A DNA stretch of 64,000 bases from Agarophyton chilense (GCA_030374765.1 JARGXX010000121.1:682001-746000), one strand, 5' to 3'; counted from the first letter of the stretch, positions 45,088-57,025 are shown. Notes: generated by a model not told the origin, from the sequence alone. A program made the numbers and translations.

Positions 45088-45169
45088 TAACTTAACAATC
45101 AGAAGATGGGTTTCATTTGCTTCAAGTTGATTATTTTGTAGAGAAACAAGCTTTCGCTCGTGGGTCGCG

Positions 45170-48100
45170 TTAGAATCTGTTGATATAGAAGCGATGTTCA
45201 TGCCAGGGGAGGGGCGGGAAGAAATGGCGTGCTGGGTAGTTCTGGCGGACAAGATGGACGGAACCGAGGATGGCGAAAAAGGGAACGAGACCGAACCAGG
45301 GTGCGACATGAAAGACAGGGCGTTGGAATCTGTTTCCAGCGGGGGGGATGGTGTGGTCCTGTTCATCGTTTGTTTCCCAACGGAGGGTGATGCAACTCAG
45401 GGTTTCATCCACGGGATCGAGGGGAGTTGTGAGTTCGAAGAAGCCAACGAAAGCGTATTCGCGTTCGTCAGGATTTTCATCTTTTTTTGGAAAGCGAAGA
45501 AGGGCGAGGAGCTTGAAGACCCAAACAGTGGGGAAGTTACAGTTAGGTGGTGGAGTACCGTAGACGAGAATGTGAGAGAACTTTGGAAGTTTGGAAGGAC
45601 CGAAGGTGGAGGTGGCAAATATGCGCTGTGTGAAGGGGACTGGTGGTTCTCTGAAGCGGATGCAGTTGAATTTTTGGTCGACGTCTTGCAAGGCGGGGGT
45701 GAACCCGCTGGGGATGAAGGCGTAGCTGACCAGGGAGAAGGTAAGAGAGGAGAGAGACAGGGAAGAGGAAGAGAGTCCGAGAGCTTCGAGGCACAGGTCG
45801 TGAAAGGGTGAAATGGCGTCGCGTGAGATTTAGGTGATGAAAGAAAGGGTGGAAGAGGTGAACATGTTTGAGAGAGAGGCATTGGAGCAGTTTCGGTTTG
45901 CACGGAGGTACTTCTTTGCAGTGATAATGTCGCGGAAGAGCACGGTGGTACCGTCGCGGATCATGGAAACTGTCGGGCATGACGGAAGGAGGAGTTTGAG
46001 GAGGAGGAAATGTGGTGGGGAATGGCGGTTGAGTTTCGGAAGCCTTCTGTGAGCTGGATTGCGTCGACTGTTTCTCTGTGAGCGGTGGAAGATCTTCGGA
46101 ATGTGCGTCGATAGTGGTTTTTGAAGATGAGGCGTGCATGTTCGTAGATGCCGGCGTCAGTGAATTGAAGACCTCCGTATAGATCAATATAAGCAATGAT
46201 GTGGTCCAGAAGGTGGAACTTCAGTGTTCCGAAGTGAAAATCTTGGAAAGGGGCGAGGACGGAGACGCACAGAGACTTGAAGTGCTTGATGAGTGCCTGG
46301 AGGTCGCAAAGTCGTTGGTCTCTCCATTATAAGGTGGTGTTGTGGTGGAGTGCGACGGTGAAGAGGTCCGCGTATGCTGTGAAGATGGAGGTGACGGGAG
46401 CTGTGTCAACTTCACCGCAACAACGAAACAACGGTCGAAAAAGGCACCTATGAAGGGGAAGACTATGTCGACAGCGCGGTAGTCTTTTGCCTCGAGCATG
46501 CCTTTGATGCCGTCCAAGGTGAAGAACCCGTTTAGGTATGTACCCTTTTCGGGTTTGGAAAAGTCGATGTGCAGTCCGGGTGCGGAAAAGCTGGCTTCGA
46601 TATCTGCGAGGATGTTGTTTGCGTGGGTGGGAAGGGAGATTCGGATGGATTTAAAGGATTTCGAGGAGCCGTTGGAGGACGCGAGAGTGGTGAAGAGGCT
46701 GTGGAACTTCAAGCGTTCGATGGTTTCCAGTTTGACCAGCTTGTAGATACCCAGATGGAAATTGTGAAGCGGTTCGAAGGAGAAGATAGAGTAAGGGGTG
46801 AGGAGTGGGGATGTATCAAGAAGAGGGTATGTTTCGAAGAAAAAGTGGTACGCGGAGAGGGAGTTCGTGCGGAGGAGAGATTCTGCTCGTTCTCCGAGAG
46901 TTCTTGCTACGCGCAGTCGGCGAAGTTGTTCGGCATCGCTGGCATCCTTGAGAAGGGCGTCGTGTGCAGATCTGGTGTGACAGGTGTGGGAAATAGTTCG
47001 AGGGGATACGAAAGTGAGGTGGAGGTTGAAGTCGGAGCGAGGTGTTAGGCATCTGTGGCACGGCTTGGATGAGTTTGTGCCGTGTAGGATGGCGAAGATG
47101 TCTTTTGATTCTGGGATTTCTGCAGCATAGTTTGCGATGACTGGGTGCCACTGTCTAATGAACTGGTCTTCATCAAAGAAAGGGAAACTCTTGAGGGCGA
47201 CTGCAGCGATGATAGAGGAGCGTTTCAGGGAGGTGGAAGACCTGCCCGAGTAGAGCTGGATGAAGCTGATGAAATAATCCATTCCAGTGATGTCCGCGTT
47301 GTGCAAAATAACATCTGGGTCTTGAGAGCAGAGGATGTGGTGTTTGAGGTTCGGATAAATGCAACTGCCGAGTTTTGAAGCCATGGGATGAGCGAGTGCA
47401 GGAAAACCATCTAAAGAACACTGTCTAACGGGGTGGAAAATGTTGTTAGCGCAAGTGGCGTAGCGAAGTTGCTGGAGAACGACATCGTCGGGGTTTTTGA
47501 TGTAGAGAGTTGCAGTGATGTTTGAGGGGTTTTGACGAACGGTTGTGGATTTGAATCCGATGCAGCCGACAGTGTCCTTGAATGGTTTGGAATGAAGTTG
47601 AAGGCAGTGGGAGACGTAGGTAACCTGTTGAATGAGTGTTTGGGAATAGTTGGGTTCCTTGAAGGGGTAATGAGTTCGTGGTCGTTGCGTTTGCCGAGCT
47701 TGGTGGCGATGAATGAGATGTAGGAGACGATGGAATGAACCTTCAAGAGTGGGCGAGAGCTGGGAGAAGGGGAGAGAAGAGAAGCGTTGAGAATGTGGGC
47801 GGCGTCTGCGGAGCGTATAGCCAGAGCGAGCTGGCTCGAATGGTAGTCGTCCTCTTCTACCAGCGGAACGATGTTGAAAAGGCGGTTGTTGAAAAGGCGG
47901 TTGGAGATGCCAACGGAGCGGATGTCTGCGGTCTGGAGGCGTTGGGGTTTCGTGCGTGGTGGGGATTGAGTTCCATCTTTTGGGGTGATGGCGAGGAAGG
48001 CGTTCCGGGTGGTGCAGTAGCGACACCGGCGCTGGTGTTGGACAAGGGAGGTATGACCATTTGTCTCGAAGGTGCACCTTGGGAAGCGACAAGGCTGCAT
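45170..48100 (-). pseudogene. DNA transposase copy 2 (KDZ/Plavaka-like)
   Basis: It begins MQPCRFPRCTFETNGHTSLV with a C-x4-C...H-x4-C finger (HQRRC). A one-base shift near 47667 links it to the long frame down to about 46425. That frame holds CLQLHSKPFKDTVGCIGF, DIFAILHGTNSSKPCHRCL, PYSIFSFEPLHNFHLGIYKL, and YLNGFFTLDGIKGMLEAKDY. A second shift near 46425 leads to GTLKFHLLDHIIAYIDLYGG and AGIYEHARLIFKNHYRR. A third frame gives RDGTTVLFRDIITAKKYL and the C-terminal part ending HRFYINRF (stop 45170). Identity with copy 1 along the whole body supports one gene of about 975 codons. The Cys-rich CHRCL insertion and finger suggest a Plavaka/KDZ DDE transposase; the catalytic Asp/Glu were not assigned. 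Confidence 0.65.
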
Positions 48101-48181
48101 AGTGTGGAGGTGGCCTGCGCGCGATCTCGGAAAGTAAATCGGGAAGGTGAAACAGACGTAGAACGAGGAGAGCGGGGGATA

Positions 48182-48188
48182 CTATATA
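48182..48188 (-). promoter_or_regulatory. TATA box of transposase copy 2
   Basis: The minus strand reads GCCTGTATATAGTATCC about 82 bp before ATG 48100, with a pyrimidine-rich leader after it. Position and sequence are suitable for a core promoter. Confidence 0.5.
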
Positions 48189-48479
48189 CAGGCTGGAGTT
48201 GGGGAAGATGAACGAAGAGGACGGTGGGGAGAGTTTAAACTTATCAGGCGTACTCACCAAGGTCAAGTGATGCGCCAGAGACACCCACAAGTCGTGCGAC
48301 AATACAGAAATGGCGCATATGTGGCTTGGAAAGTGGGTTGGAATGAAAATATTCAAATTTGTATATTTTCGAGCGGCGGCGTGTACTTGTATTGATTGTG
48401 AGTTATGGCCGGATGAGCGGTTGTGGGATCTTGAGATCCTGTGATATGATGCCTTCTCGACCTTGTAGACCTTCCGCGT

Positions 48480-49815
48480 GTTCTAGGTGTGTGAGAAGCG
48501 GTATTGCGCGTGCGTTTCACAAGTGCTGACTCTGTTTCTATTTGTGCGCGTGCAGGTGGAGCACGACCGGGGCGTTTAGGGATGGGGTGCCGTGTGGGGG
48601 GTGACGGGATGACCAGCTTGCCATTCAGATGTACGTCGTCTATGTTGATCTGGGGCCTTCAAACTGTTTGTGGTCATGCGCAAGCGGGCGGAGAGCGAAG
48701 GGAGCGATGGGTTACGCATCGTGGGGTGGAGGGTAGGCGGGTGAGTGGGTTGCGGTTTGGAGGTACGCGGCGCGCTACGTTGACCTGGTGTGTTTGTTCT
48801 CCTTCTGGTTGCTAACATGAGAAACCTATTTCAGCTGCCCTCATGATGATGAACAGGTGATTTTGCTACGTTTTCTGCCCTGCAATCTGGATGGCGACCT
48901 GACATATTTTTGACTGTGGCTGCGAAGCGACAGAAAATTGGAATGGGGGAGCAGGATTCGTTGAGTCAAAGGTGAGTGCGAGTGCTATTGGTGTCTCGTA
49001 GAGATTTTGGAAGGATATCTGACATGTTCTTGTTTGCTGCTGCGAAGCGACGGAGAGTAAAGATTGTGTGGCAAGAGGAACCTCCTTGAAGAAAGTGAAT
49101 CAAGCAAGCTGTATAGGAGGTGAGTGCGTCGCTGAGGAAATTTCTTTCTGTTATTGACGGGGATCTGACTTGTATTTTTTATTGTTACGAAAGTGCGGGC
49201 GACGTTGTATGAAGGAGGAATGATGGAAGTGCGGGTAAGTGCGAGTGCTACTTGTGTCTGGTATTGTTTTTGGAATGAGTTCTGACATTTTATTTTTTGC
49301 TGCTGCGAAGCGACAGAAAGGAGCGATTGGGTGAGGAGGGATATATTCTAGAAGAACTGGGCCGAGCAAGTTTCTTAGGAGGTGAGTGCGTCATTGAAGT
49401 AATTTGGTTTCGATTTTTGGTGGATGTCTGACTTATATTTCTTTGTTGTTACGACGATGGTTGATCGAGAAATGGTGGCATCAAAGGTAAGTGCAAACTT
49501 CCATCGTATCTTGTATGCGTTAGAGAAGGAGATCTGACTTGCCGTTGTGTTCTGCTGCAAGAGAAAAGGGGGGCAAGATTGGACAAGAGATGGGATAAGT
49601 GGTCGCTATAGAGGTGAATGGTGTGCTGATATGGTTTGGGTTTGTTTTCTGACGGAGATCTGACTTTTGTCTATTTATTGATGCGAATAAAGAAAGTGGA
49701 GGCAAGACAAGGAGCACATTTTTGACAGAGATAAGTTTGTTTATATGGAATGTGCTTGCATGAAGCGAGGAATTGGGCTCTAACTTGTGTGATTTTGTGA
49801 TGTCTATCTACTTAG
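48480..49815 (+). other. Array of about ten micro-intron-like units (71-98 bp)
   Basis: The plus strand repeats the same order of splice signals: a donor (GTGAGT/GTAAGT/GTGAAT), a branch-like CTGAC or CTAAC, and an AG about 25 bp after the branch A. Candidate introns: about 48487-48555, 48741-48834, 48857-48927, 48972-49047, 49120-49193, 49235-49310, 49382-49469, 49487-49561, 49614-49692 and 49731-49815. The last has a degenerate donor, and the 49382 unit a poor acceptor. Intervening exon-like pieces are 17-72 bp, except the first (185 bp). From 48970 on, two unit types alternate (one ending TGCTGCGAAG, one ending TTGTTACGA), so the array also looks like a tandem duplication of about 260 bp. 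Exon-like pieces do not give an evident protein; a spliced non-coding RNA is possible. Confidence 0.5.
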
Positions 49816-49884
49816 GTAGGAATTGGGGATTGATGGAGGGTGAACTGGTGTACTGCTTGGACGGTTCTCAGAGAATTGAGGGTT

Positions 49885-49913
49885 CTTCGCGTCGCGCGAA
49901 GCGCGACGCGAAG
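49885..49913. repeat. Perfect 13-bp inverted repeat (hairpin, 3-nt loop)
   Basis: CTTCGCGTCGCGC, loop GAA, GCGCGACGCGAAG. It has strong CG content in a moderate-GC context. It lies just after the micro-intron array. It may be a terminator-like hairpin or a transposon sub-terminal repeat; the function is unknown. Confidence 0.8.
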
Positions 49914-52200
49914 TGAAGCGCAACAATCGGGGGACGCGATGCAAAGCGGGTCACCGCATGCGAATTGGGAAGATCTCATTTCACGTGCAACGGGGACCCG
50001 TTTCGGGTCTCAGTTGCAGGATCGCCGTATTATGCACTGGCCATTAGGGTCATTAGAGGACATTAAATTGAATGTGCAGGGCATTTTAACGGCTCATACT
50101 AGCTATGATACCTGCGTGAAATGAATGATCATGCGCTAGATAGCGTTCAATATTCCTTTCATTGTCGGTAGAATTCATGGTCTAGGATTAATGAGTATCG
50201 AAAGATATCTCCCAAGTTCTCTTCCATTCTTCTTAGTGTGCCGGTGTTAGTACGGATGATTGCTAGTTTTATACATTCTCCCCAAAATTCACTTGGGCTA
50301 GTATTTTTGCGCTAGATATTCTGGCATCAAAAATCTGCGAATCTATGAATGCTAATCATAGACATCCTAGCACACCCAAACTAGAAATCTAGAACCAAAT
50401 ACTATCTTTCCGAAAACACAGACGAGTAAACACCCTCTTGGGAGAGCGGAAGGAGGGGGGGGGTCTTGGCTCTGAACTTTTCGCCTTCGGCGCGTCTTCA
50501 CCGCATACTGCGTGAGCGCCCGTTGCACGTTAGTTAATCCACCTCTCTGTTGACTAGAGTGCTACCATAACCGTGGGTTTATATTTAATCGCCGATACTC
50601 GTCGTAGTATCGCCCCTGTGAAGGGTTTCGCCCCCGTTTTCCTCTTGTTCTCCTTTTTGGCTCTCGTGAGTGGCCGCCTCACTCACCCCGCTCGTCCCCC
50701 TTGTACGAGTGTTTCCTCGCTCCTTTTCCGACACTCGCCGTGATACTGCTCCGCCTAGGATTGGCCACACCCGGACTGTGCCGTGCTCACCTAAACACTC
50801 TAGGTATATCCCGCCGGATTGGTCTCGGTCTTACACCCGACTCCGTCGTGCCTTTCCAGAGTGGCTCTGTTTCTGTGCTCTGCTGGGACGCGTCTCCTCC
50901 GCCTGAGGCGTGTCTCTCAAGAGAGGAAGATCCCGAACATATTCGTGGTGTCTCCGCCCCAAGCGTTGTCCTACAGTCTCCAGTAGGCCAAATCCAGCCG
51001 ATGAACCATCTAGGGCTTTTTGATCTTGATCACTAACGGGTAGAAGCGGAAACGCTTCTAGGACACCGTAAGATCCTTAGTAATTTTATAGAGTGGCTGG
51101 CTCAACAACCAACAACTCGCCGTCGATGTGTAAACGCTGAAGAAATCAATAAATTGTTAACTACGTCTTGCATTGAACTCTTTGATGAAAATCGACAGTT
51201 GGAGGCAGGTGGTGTAGCTCAGACAAAATCAGCGTTGGATTTTTTCTTCCCGAACTCAGGGGGAAATTGATATTGGCAAATCGAAGCATACAGGGATGGA
51301 CGGGATCGCGTCATGACCTTCATTTTGGCGTATGTCTGGAACTGGTTTTGTAAGGATTTGCACTAGATCTTTTTTAACGCGGAGATCTCGATCTTTGAAT
51401 TAGATTGTCGCTATTGTTTGACAAATTATTTCAGACTAAAACATAATTGAAGTTAAACGTATTCGATGTCTCCATTCTGCCACTAACCAAAAAGTGACGG
51501 CATTACGGCATGCTCAGTATTGCGATAGGAAAACGTGGCCGCAAGAAGTCCGTCACGATAAGGTCGTATTTTTTAGCAGTTATGGTTAACCAATTGACTA
51601 GAAGAAGGAAATTGGCCGGAGGAGAGGTTCTTTCCCTGTATCAACCGGCAAGTTTTTGGACCAGGCTTTGGACAGTCGTCGAAAGTGTACGGATTCCGTT
51701 CGCAATTACTCCACATATGCATCAGTACGGCGGGGCGATCACCGACAAGCTCTATGCTCGCCTTGCTTACCAGTAAATTAAGTGCCGAGGACGTTGGAAA
51801 GGCGATAAAGTCATTTCGTCATAATTCTGCACAGGACTCGCAGAATTCTCACACCCGGAATCAGTTTTTTAAAACATCGTTAAAATAAAAAAATATCTCC
51901 TGGAATATCAACTTAGAGATTGGAACCCATATCAGAAGATGAACTTTAGTTTGGATAGTAGTAGTTGACCTTGTTTTCTGAATTTAATAGGCTTTTCATA
52001 GACGATTGGTTTTTGGGGAGTGGGGAGTAAGCTGCCTGGAACTTAACCATATTTTGTTTAACTCGCTTGGGTGCCATCGCGTGGTTTTTCAAACAATATT
52101 GCTTCGTACTAAACATTGAATTGTTGCTGTCAAAAAAATTTATTTACCTTGCCAATATTACTTGTTTGAACTCTAATCGTCATGATACGAGCGTATCGAG
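49914..52200. other. Spacer; one weak plus-strand frame 50701-51270
   Basis: A frame at 50701-51036, continuing in the same frame past one stop to about 51268 (LGHRKILSNFIEWLAQQPTT, AEEINKLLTTSCIELFDENR), looks protein-like but has no known motif. A Gag relic is possible. The frame 51510-51776 is unassigned. 50150-50420 is CTAG-rich, recalling the LTR at 17086. Nothing else is supported. Confidence 0.3.
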
Positions 52201-52458
52201 CTACCACTGTAGTCAATGAGAAAAAATGCAGTTTAGGATAAAATCTGCCCTATCCGGGGAGTGATAAATAGAGAGAAAAAAATTATGAGTATGTAGAACT
52301 CAAACCTTAGGAACAGATAAACCGAACAGAACAAAAACGGGGTTCTGTGACCAAAATGTAACCCGTCCAGAGATCTATATGAAAGGATTAGCAGCTGCGG
52401 CAGATATCCTTGAGGCTGTGCACCAGAGAAATAAACTCAAGCACTGAATCATCGAAGA
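52200..52458 (+). repeat. 5' LTR of copia relic B (approximate)
   Basis: Blocks TATGTAGAACTCAAACCTTA, GATAAACCGAACAG and GGTTCTGTGACC match the LTRs at 17086 and 30561 in order. The left end is uncertain. The right end is placed by the primer-binding site. Confidence 0.55.
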
Positions 52459-52474
52459 GGTTATGAGCGCAGCT
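52459..52474 (+). promoter_or_regulatory. Eroded initiator-tRNA anticodon-type primer-binding site of B
   Basis: GGTTATGAGCGCAGCT matches the complement of the initiator tRNA-Met anticodon arm (GGTTATGGGCCCAGCA) at 13 of 16 positions. This is the same priming type seen intact in element N. Confidence 0.55.
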
Positions 52475-52641
52475 TACGGCTTGTAAATTCGATTCGACTA
52501 CACACATACTACACCATCATGTTGAACACACTGGCGCTCATTTCGAAGCTCCGAGTGTCTTGGCTATAGGCAGAAAACTAATTTATACGTTCGAGTAAGG
52601 TAAAACTTGAACTCATAGCCAAACGCTTCTGGGAGTTTGCA

Positions 52642-53240
52642 ATGGCCGAGAAGATCGAGGATGACGAAGAAATGCCGGAATCCACTCAACAGAGGAACAT
52701 TGATATCTCTATTATACTCCTGTCAGTCGATGAGTCGTGCCTTGAGCCTGGAATTAAGATCAAGCAACCATCCATTGTCCTGACAATATTGAGAGTAAAC
52801 TTACAGGAAATCTCTAAAGCTAACATAGATGTTCTTCTCGAAAAGTATCAGAATGATTGCATGTCTCCTTCAGGGGCGATACTGGAGTACATCAACCAAT
52901 TGGCAGTCGTGGAGTCGAAGCTGAGTAGCCATGGTCATGTAGCTGGGGACGAAGAGAAACGACGCGCAGTACTGAGAGAAGTGGTTAAAGAATTTTAGGT
53001 TACGGTTGAAGTAATCCGTAAGACTGGGAAGAAAACCAAAAGGCTGTACCATTTTTGATATCCAAGGAGACCCAGATGGAGAAAGACTCGCCCAAACCAC
53101 AGCAGGAGAGCAGTCAGGCTTACCAGTCATACTTGATGCGAGAGAAGAGTGAGAAGATATGTTACTTATGTAACAAAAATGGCCTTTCGAAGAAGGACTG
53201 CATGAAGAACACAAGGAGCAGGTCCTATAAGGGGCAGAAC
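52642..53240 (+). pseudogene. Copia B Gag remnant
   Basis: The first frame (52642-52998) is a typical copia Gag middle: ISKANIDVLLEKYQNDCMSP, YINQLAVVESKLSSHGHVAG and DEEKRRAVLREVVKEF. It is in frame with a stop at 52996. A second frame (53055-53246) has the zinc knuckle CYLCNKNGLSKKDC, where the His of C-x2-C-x4-H-x4-C is Leu. The protein would coat the genomic RNA. Confidence 0.7.
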
Positions 53241-53339
53241 GATTAAAGAAAGGCAAGTGCAAACTCACCTGAAGATGATTAAGAGGTCCATAGTGCCTGT
53301 GTCTATTCATTGCATCCCATATTCTGGACAAACAAAGAA

Positions 53340-56278
53340 AGTACGTCTTGAAAGAGGACCAGTTATACTTTGACTCCTGTGCCTCAACGCCCATGCATAA
53401 TTGCGATTAGGCCTTCACAAGCGGGGTACGCAGGGCAGATAGACGGTATGTATCTGTCGGAAAAGGATCCAAGCTGTCTGTGGAAGGAAATGGAACGCTG
53501 AATGTGGAAGTCACGATGCAGGACCTACGGAGGGAGATTAGTCTGAAAGACGTGTTCTAAATACAAGGGCCTGTATGTGTCTTTCTCTCTGACAGTGCCA
53601 TCCAGAAGAAAAGATTTGTGATTTTCTCCATATCGAATATCGAGGGTCATGAAATGTGCGATATTGCAGAGGAATTGAAAGGAACTATCTTAGCATCTGT
53701 AGTTGTGACTATAGACGGCCTATATACTTTGACATTCTCTTATATATTCAAAGACTCAAAGAAAGCGAAAAAGCTTTAATGTTAAAGTCTACTGAAGGTT
53801 TACGACGAAATGGCATCAGCGATCGGGGCATCCAAGCGAAAAGAATCTGTGCAAAACACTGTCTATTGTCGAAGGAGTCCTCATTAGGCCAGTGGGAACC
53901 GTAGGGCATTGCGAATTCTGTGTCAAAAGTAAGTCACGTCGTTCTGAAAGAAAGTCAAAGCAGAATTCTCGACCACACAGCGAAGAATTTATAGAACTTT
54001 TCCACTCCGATGTCATAGAACCGCTGAAGTATCAGTCACTTTCAGAAAGAAGGGACATAGATACACTCTATGGGAACCAGAGAGCCCATCCTCCCGCGCT
54101 TTTCTTACAAAGGCTCTCTGAGATGCCTGGTGCTGTCAAAGAATTGATTTAGAAAATAGAGACACAGTCGTGCATGCGACTACAGAAGCTCAGGTACGTT
54201 AATGGGGGTGAATATATCTCAGAATTCTTTCATTCATGGTTGCGGGAAAAGGGAGTATTTTGCGAACCAACAACTCTCTACAATCCAGAGTTCCACGGAA
54301 ATGCCAAGCGTTTGAACAGTACGCTTTACAGAAAAGCAAAGAATATGCGCCAGAATATCATCGAAACCTCTGGATTTGAACAGCTGTGGGTCAAAGCTGT
54401 AAACAAGGCTAACAATTAGCACAATCGAACATTTGTGAAAGGACTAAATCAGTCCGAGAGAACGCTCTTTGAGGCTTTTACGAACAAGAAGCCGGACATC
54501 TCACATGTAAAAGAGTTCTGGTCCATTTGTCATGCTCATATGCCAAAGGCGAGACAGGTTGGTGATAGGAAGTATTCATTTCGCACTCAAAAAGGAATTC
54601 TGGTAGGCTTTGAGAGAGGCAGTTGCTACAGAGTTTACTGTCCAATAACAGGCAAAGTCATCATAAGCAAGGATGTCGCATTCGAAGAGGATATATTTGG
54701 ATGGAAGATAAGCCCCGTCTTAGTTCAGGACATTCCTTTGCAGTTGATGACAGAAATAGAGCAGAAAGTAAATGGAAATCAGGACGAGCACGAGGAAGTG
54801 ATTGAAAACCCATCAAATGACAGTTCCGAGGCGGACGAAAACCTCGATCTTACTTCCAAAGATGAGGAATTTCAGGACGTGAAGGTAGAGTTTACCTATG
54901 ACTCAGAATTAGAGATCTATTATCCTCCTGATCCCTGACCGTCCGTTTGGATCAAGAAGAATACATCTATGTTTACCCTAGACAAATTGTTTCCGCTTAT
55001 GGCACAGAATGTAATTGGTGTAGCTGACCAATCCATACCAATATCATACGACGAAGCAGTGACGGGAATTGATGCAGCACATTGGAGAAAGTCAATAATG
55101 TAAGAAATGGATTACACAGAAAGTCGCAGAGTCTGGGCTTTGGTAGATAGACCGGCAGGAAGAACATTGATGGAGAATAAGTGGTTTTACCTCAAGAAGA
55201 TGGCTTCAATTGGAATGCTGAATAGGTACAGGGCAAGGCTTGTAACTCGTGGCTTTTGCCAAAAGGCGGAATTGACCAATCGGAACTATTGGCACATTTT
55301 GCAAAATACAATACGTGGCAATGGATACTAAGCGAAGTGGTAGCCCGTGCGCTGAAGATGGTAAAGTTCAATGCAAGAACTGCATTTCTCTACGGAGATC
55401 TGAAGGAAGAAATCTACATGACATAGACTGAGTGTTTCGTGCAGGAAGGTGCGACAGACAAAATGTTTTGGTTGCATAAGGCTGAATATGGTCTGCAGCA
55501 ATCATCTCATTCTTTGAGAAAGAAGTTTAAGCCTGTCACGATACAGCCAGGCTGTACGGCGTTTAAAAAAGATATCAGATTATTCTTCTATCAAAGGAGA
55601 AATGTGCAGATCATCATTCTTGTGTATGTCGATGATGTTTTAATAACTGTGAAGCACAAAGATGATGTGATTTAATAAATTAAAAGGTTTGTTGAGCTTG
55701 GCATTGATGAACGGCCTACCGAACTCCTGGAAATGAATTTGGGAACTATTGCAAATGAGAATAAGGTTAAGGTTCACAACAAGCCTATGATTGAATAGCT
55801 GCCAATGCGTTTTCAGGTTGAAAATGTGATATGGCTCACAGGTTTTCTACTCAATATGTTTCACTTGAGCTCAATCGATGCAACAGAAGGGGGATTAAAT
55901 GTTTCATATAGAGAGCTCATTGGGTCCTTGATGTGTTCTGCGAATATTGTGTCCCCCGATGTCGCGTTTTCTGTTAGTTTTCTTGCGCGCTAGATGAACT
56001 CTCTCTCTCTGAATCACTGGAAGGCAGGTCGAAATTTACTTAAGTGCTTGTCCTGCACATCAGTTATCAGTATTGTTTACCATGAAAAAAAGAAGAATGT
56101 AATTGTTGGCTATTCTGAATCGGATTTTGCAAGAGACAAGAAAGACAGAATTTTCAAAAGTGGCTATGCCTTTCACAAGAATAGAGGTACTGTTTTATGG
56201 CCCAGTAAGAAGCAAACAGTCGTTGCGCAATCCACTGTAGCACATCTCGACGAATATAGTGGCCGTCCGATTGTTTAA
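53340..56278 (+). pseudogene. Copia B Pol remnant (protease to RNase H)
   Basis: Protease has YFDSCAS (about 53368) where DSGAS is needed. Integrase has LFHSDVIEPL (first Asp kept), but RYVNGGEY has lost the second Asp and HGNAKRLNST has Lys for the catalytic Glu. An integrase C-terminal segment follows (GILVGFERGSCYRVYCPITG), and an acidic linker. RT has DAAHWRKSIM, RYRARLVTRGFCQK and an intact LVYVDDVLI (about 55620). RNase H has GYSESDFARDKKDRIFKSGY and PSKKQTVVAQSTVAH. More than ten stops and shifts are present. Confidence 0.8.
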
Positions 56279-56574
56279 GAAATTCTTTGCAGAAAAATAA
56301 GAAGATGTATCATCCGCTCTAACGGAGAGAGTTGACACCTGCTACAGTGTTCGGGACTGCCGAATGGGTGCTTGCGGCGAAGGGGAAGATGTGCTAGAGC
56401 CCAACACTAGCGAGCTAGAAAGGGGGTGGTAAGACCCCACTCGCCGATGAGGGTGGTTGGTACTATGGAACGGAAAACTTCTTGTTGTAGCTCGTACGGA
56501 TCTCCGGTTAAGGAATTCTGGACGAGGAACAAGTCAGTTCATAAACCCGTTGTTGTCTCCTTCACTTTGGAGAC

Positions 56575-56621
56575 GGCGCTCCCCTCTGTGCCTTATGGAC
56601 TGTGCACAGAGGGAGAGCGCC
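56575..56621 (+). repeat. Long hairpin in the G LTR
   Basis: GGCGCTCCCCTCTGTGC pairs with GCACAGAGGGAGAGCGCC (one bulged base), with a 12-nt loop. The homologous position in the inverted LTR copy has a different sequence that can also form a stem. Confidence 0.75.
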
Positions 56622-57025
56622 GCACATCATAATATCTAGATATCAACTTGGTTAGCAAATTAACCTCTCTACAGTAAGGGATACATAGCTCTAAATGGGC
56701 GTCCATTTGCGAAGGGTAGGCCTGGTTGCCGTGTGGCTACCCACTATATGCGCCGTTTTCAATCCGGTATTTCCCTACATGTCCTATACTGGCGAAAGGG
56801 CTGACACTTGAAGTGTCCAATACACCACACTGACCTTGTAGGAGATGGGTGCGAGGAATCATCGGCCACGGAGCTCCGGGCGAGCTACCATCTAGGGGTT
56901 GTTAGCCCCGTGTAGTGTTGAAATGTACCTTCTGGTTGAGTAATTGTTAGTGATAGTAATTGTAATTATGCTTATTTTAGTACAGTAGTGGAGTGGCCAC
57001 CTGGCACTGTAGCCAGTGCTGGCCA

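Larger units (their letters stand above)
52200..56335 (+). mobile_element. Copia-type retrotransposon relic B
   Basis: It contains 5' LTR, primer-binding site, gag, protease, integrase, RT and RNase H in copia order. The 3' end is missing: RNase H breaks off near 56280 and a gypsy LTR begins shortly after. Its LTR family is the one at 17086 and 30561. Confidence 0.8.

Noticed and set aside
45834-48211. Plus-strand ORFs opposite transposase copy 2
   Set aside because: They are antisense shadows of the purine-rich strand. The minus strand matches transposase copy 1.
48880-49810. Box C/D snoRNA cluster (CTGA motifs in each unit)
   Set aside because: CTGA occurs as CTGAC about 25 bp before an AG and after a GTGAGT donor, which fits intron branch sites better. 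Regular C boxes (TGATGA) are not seen.
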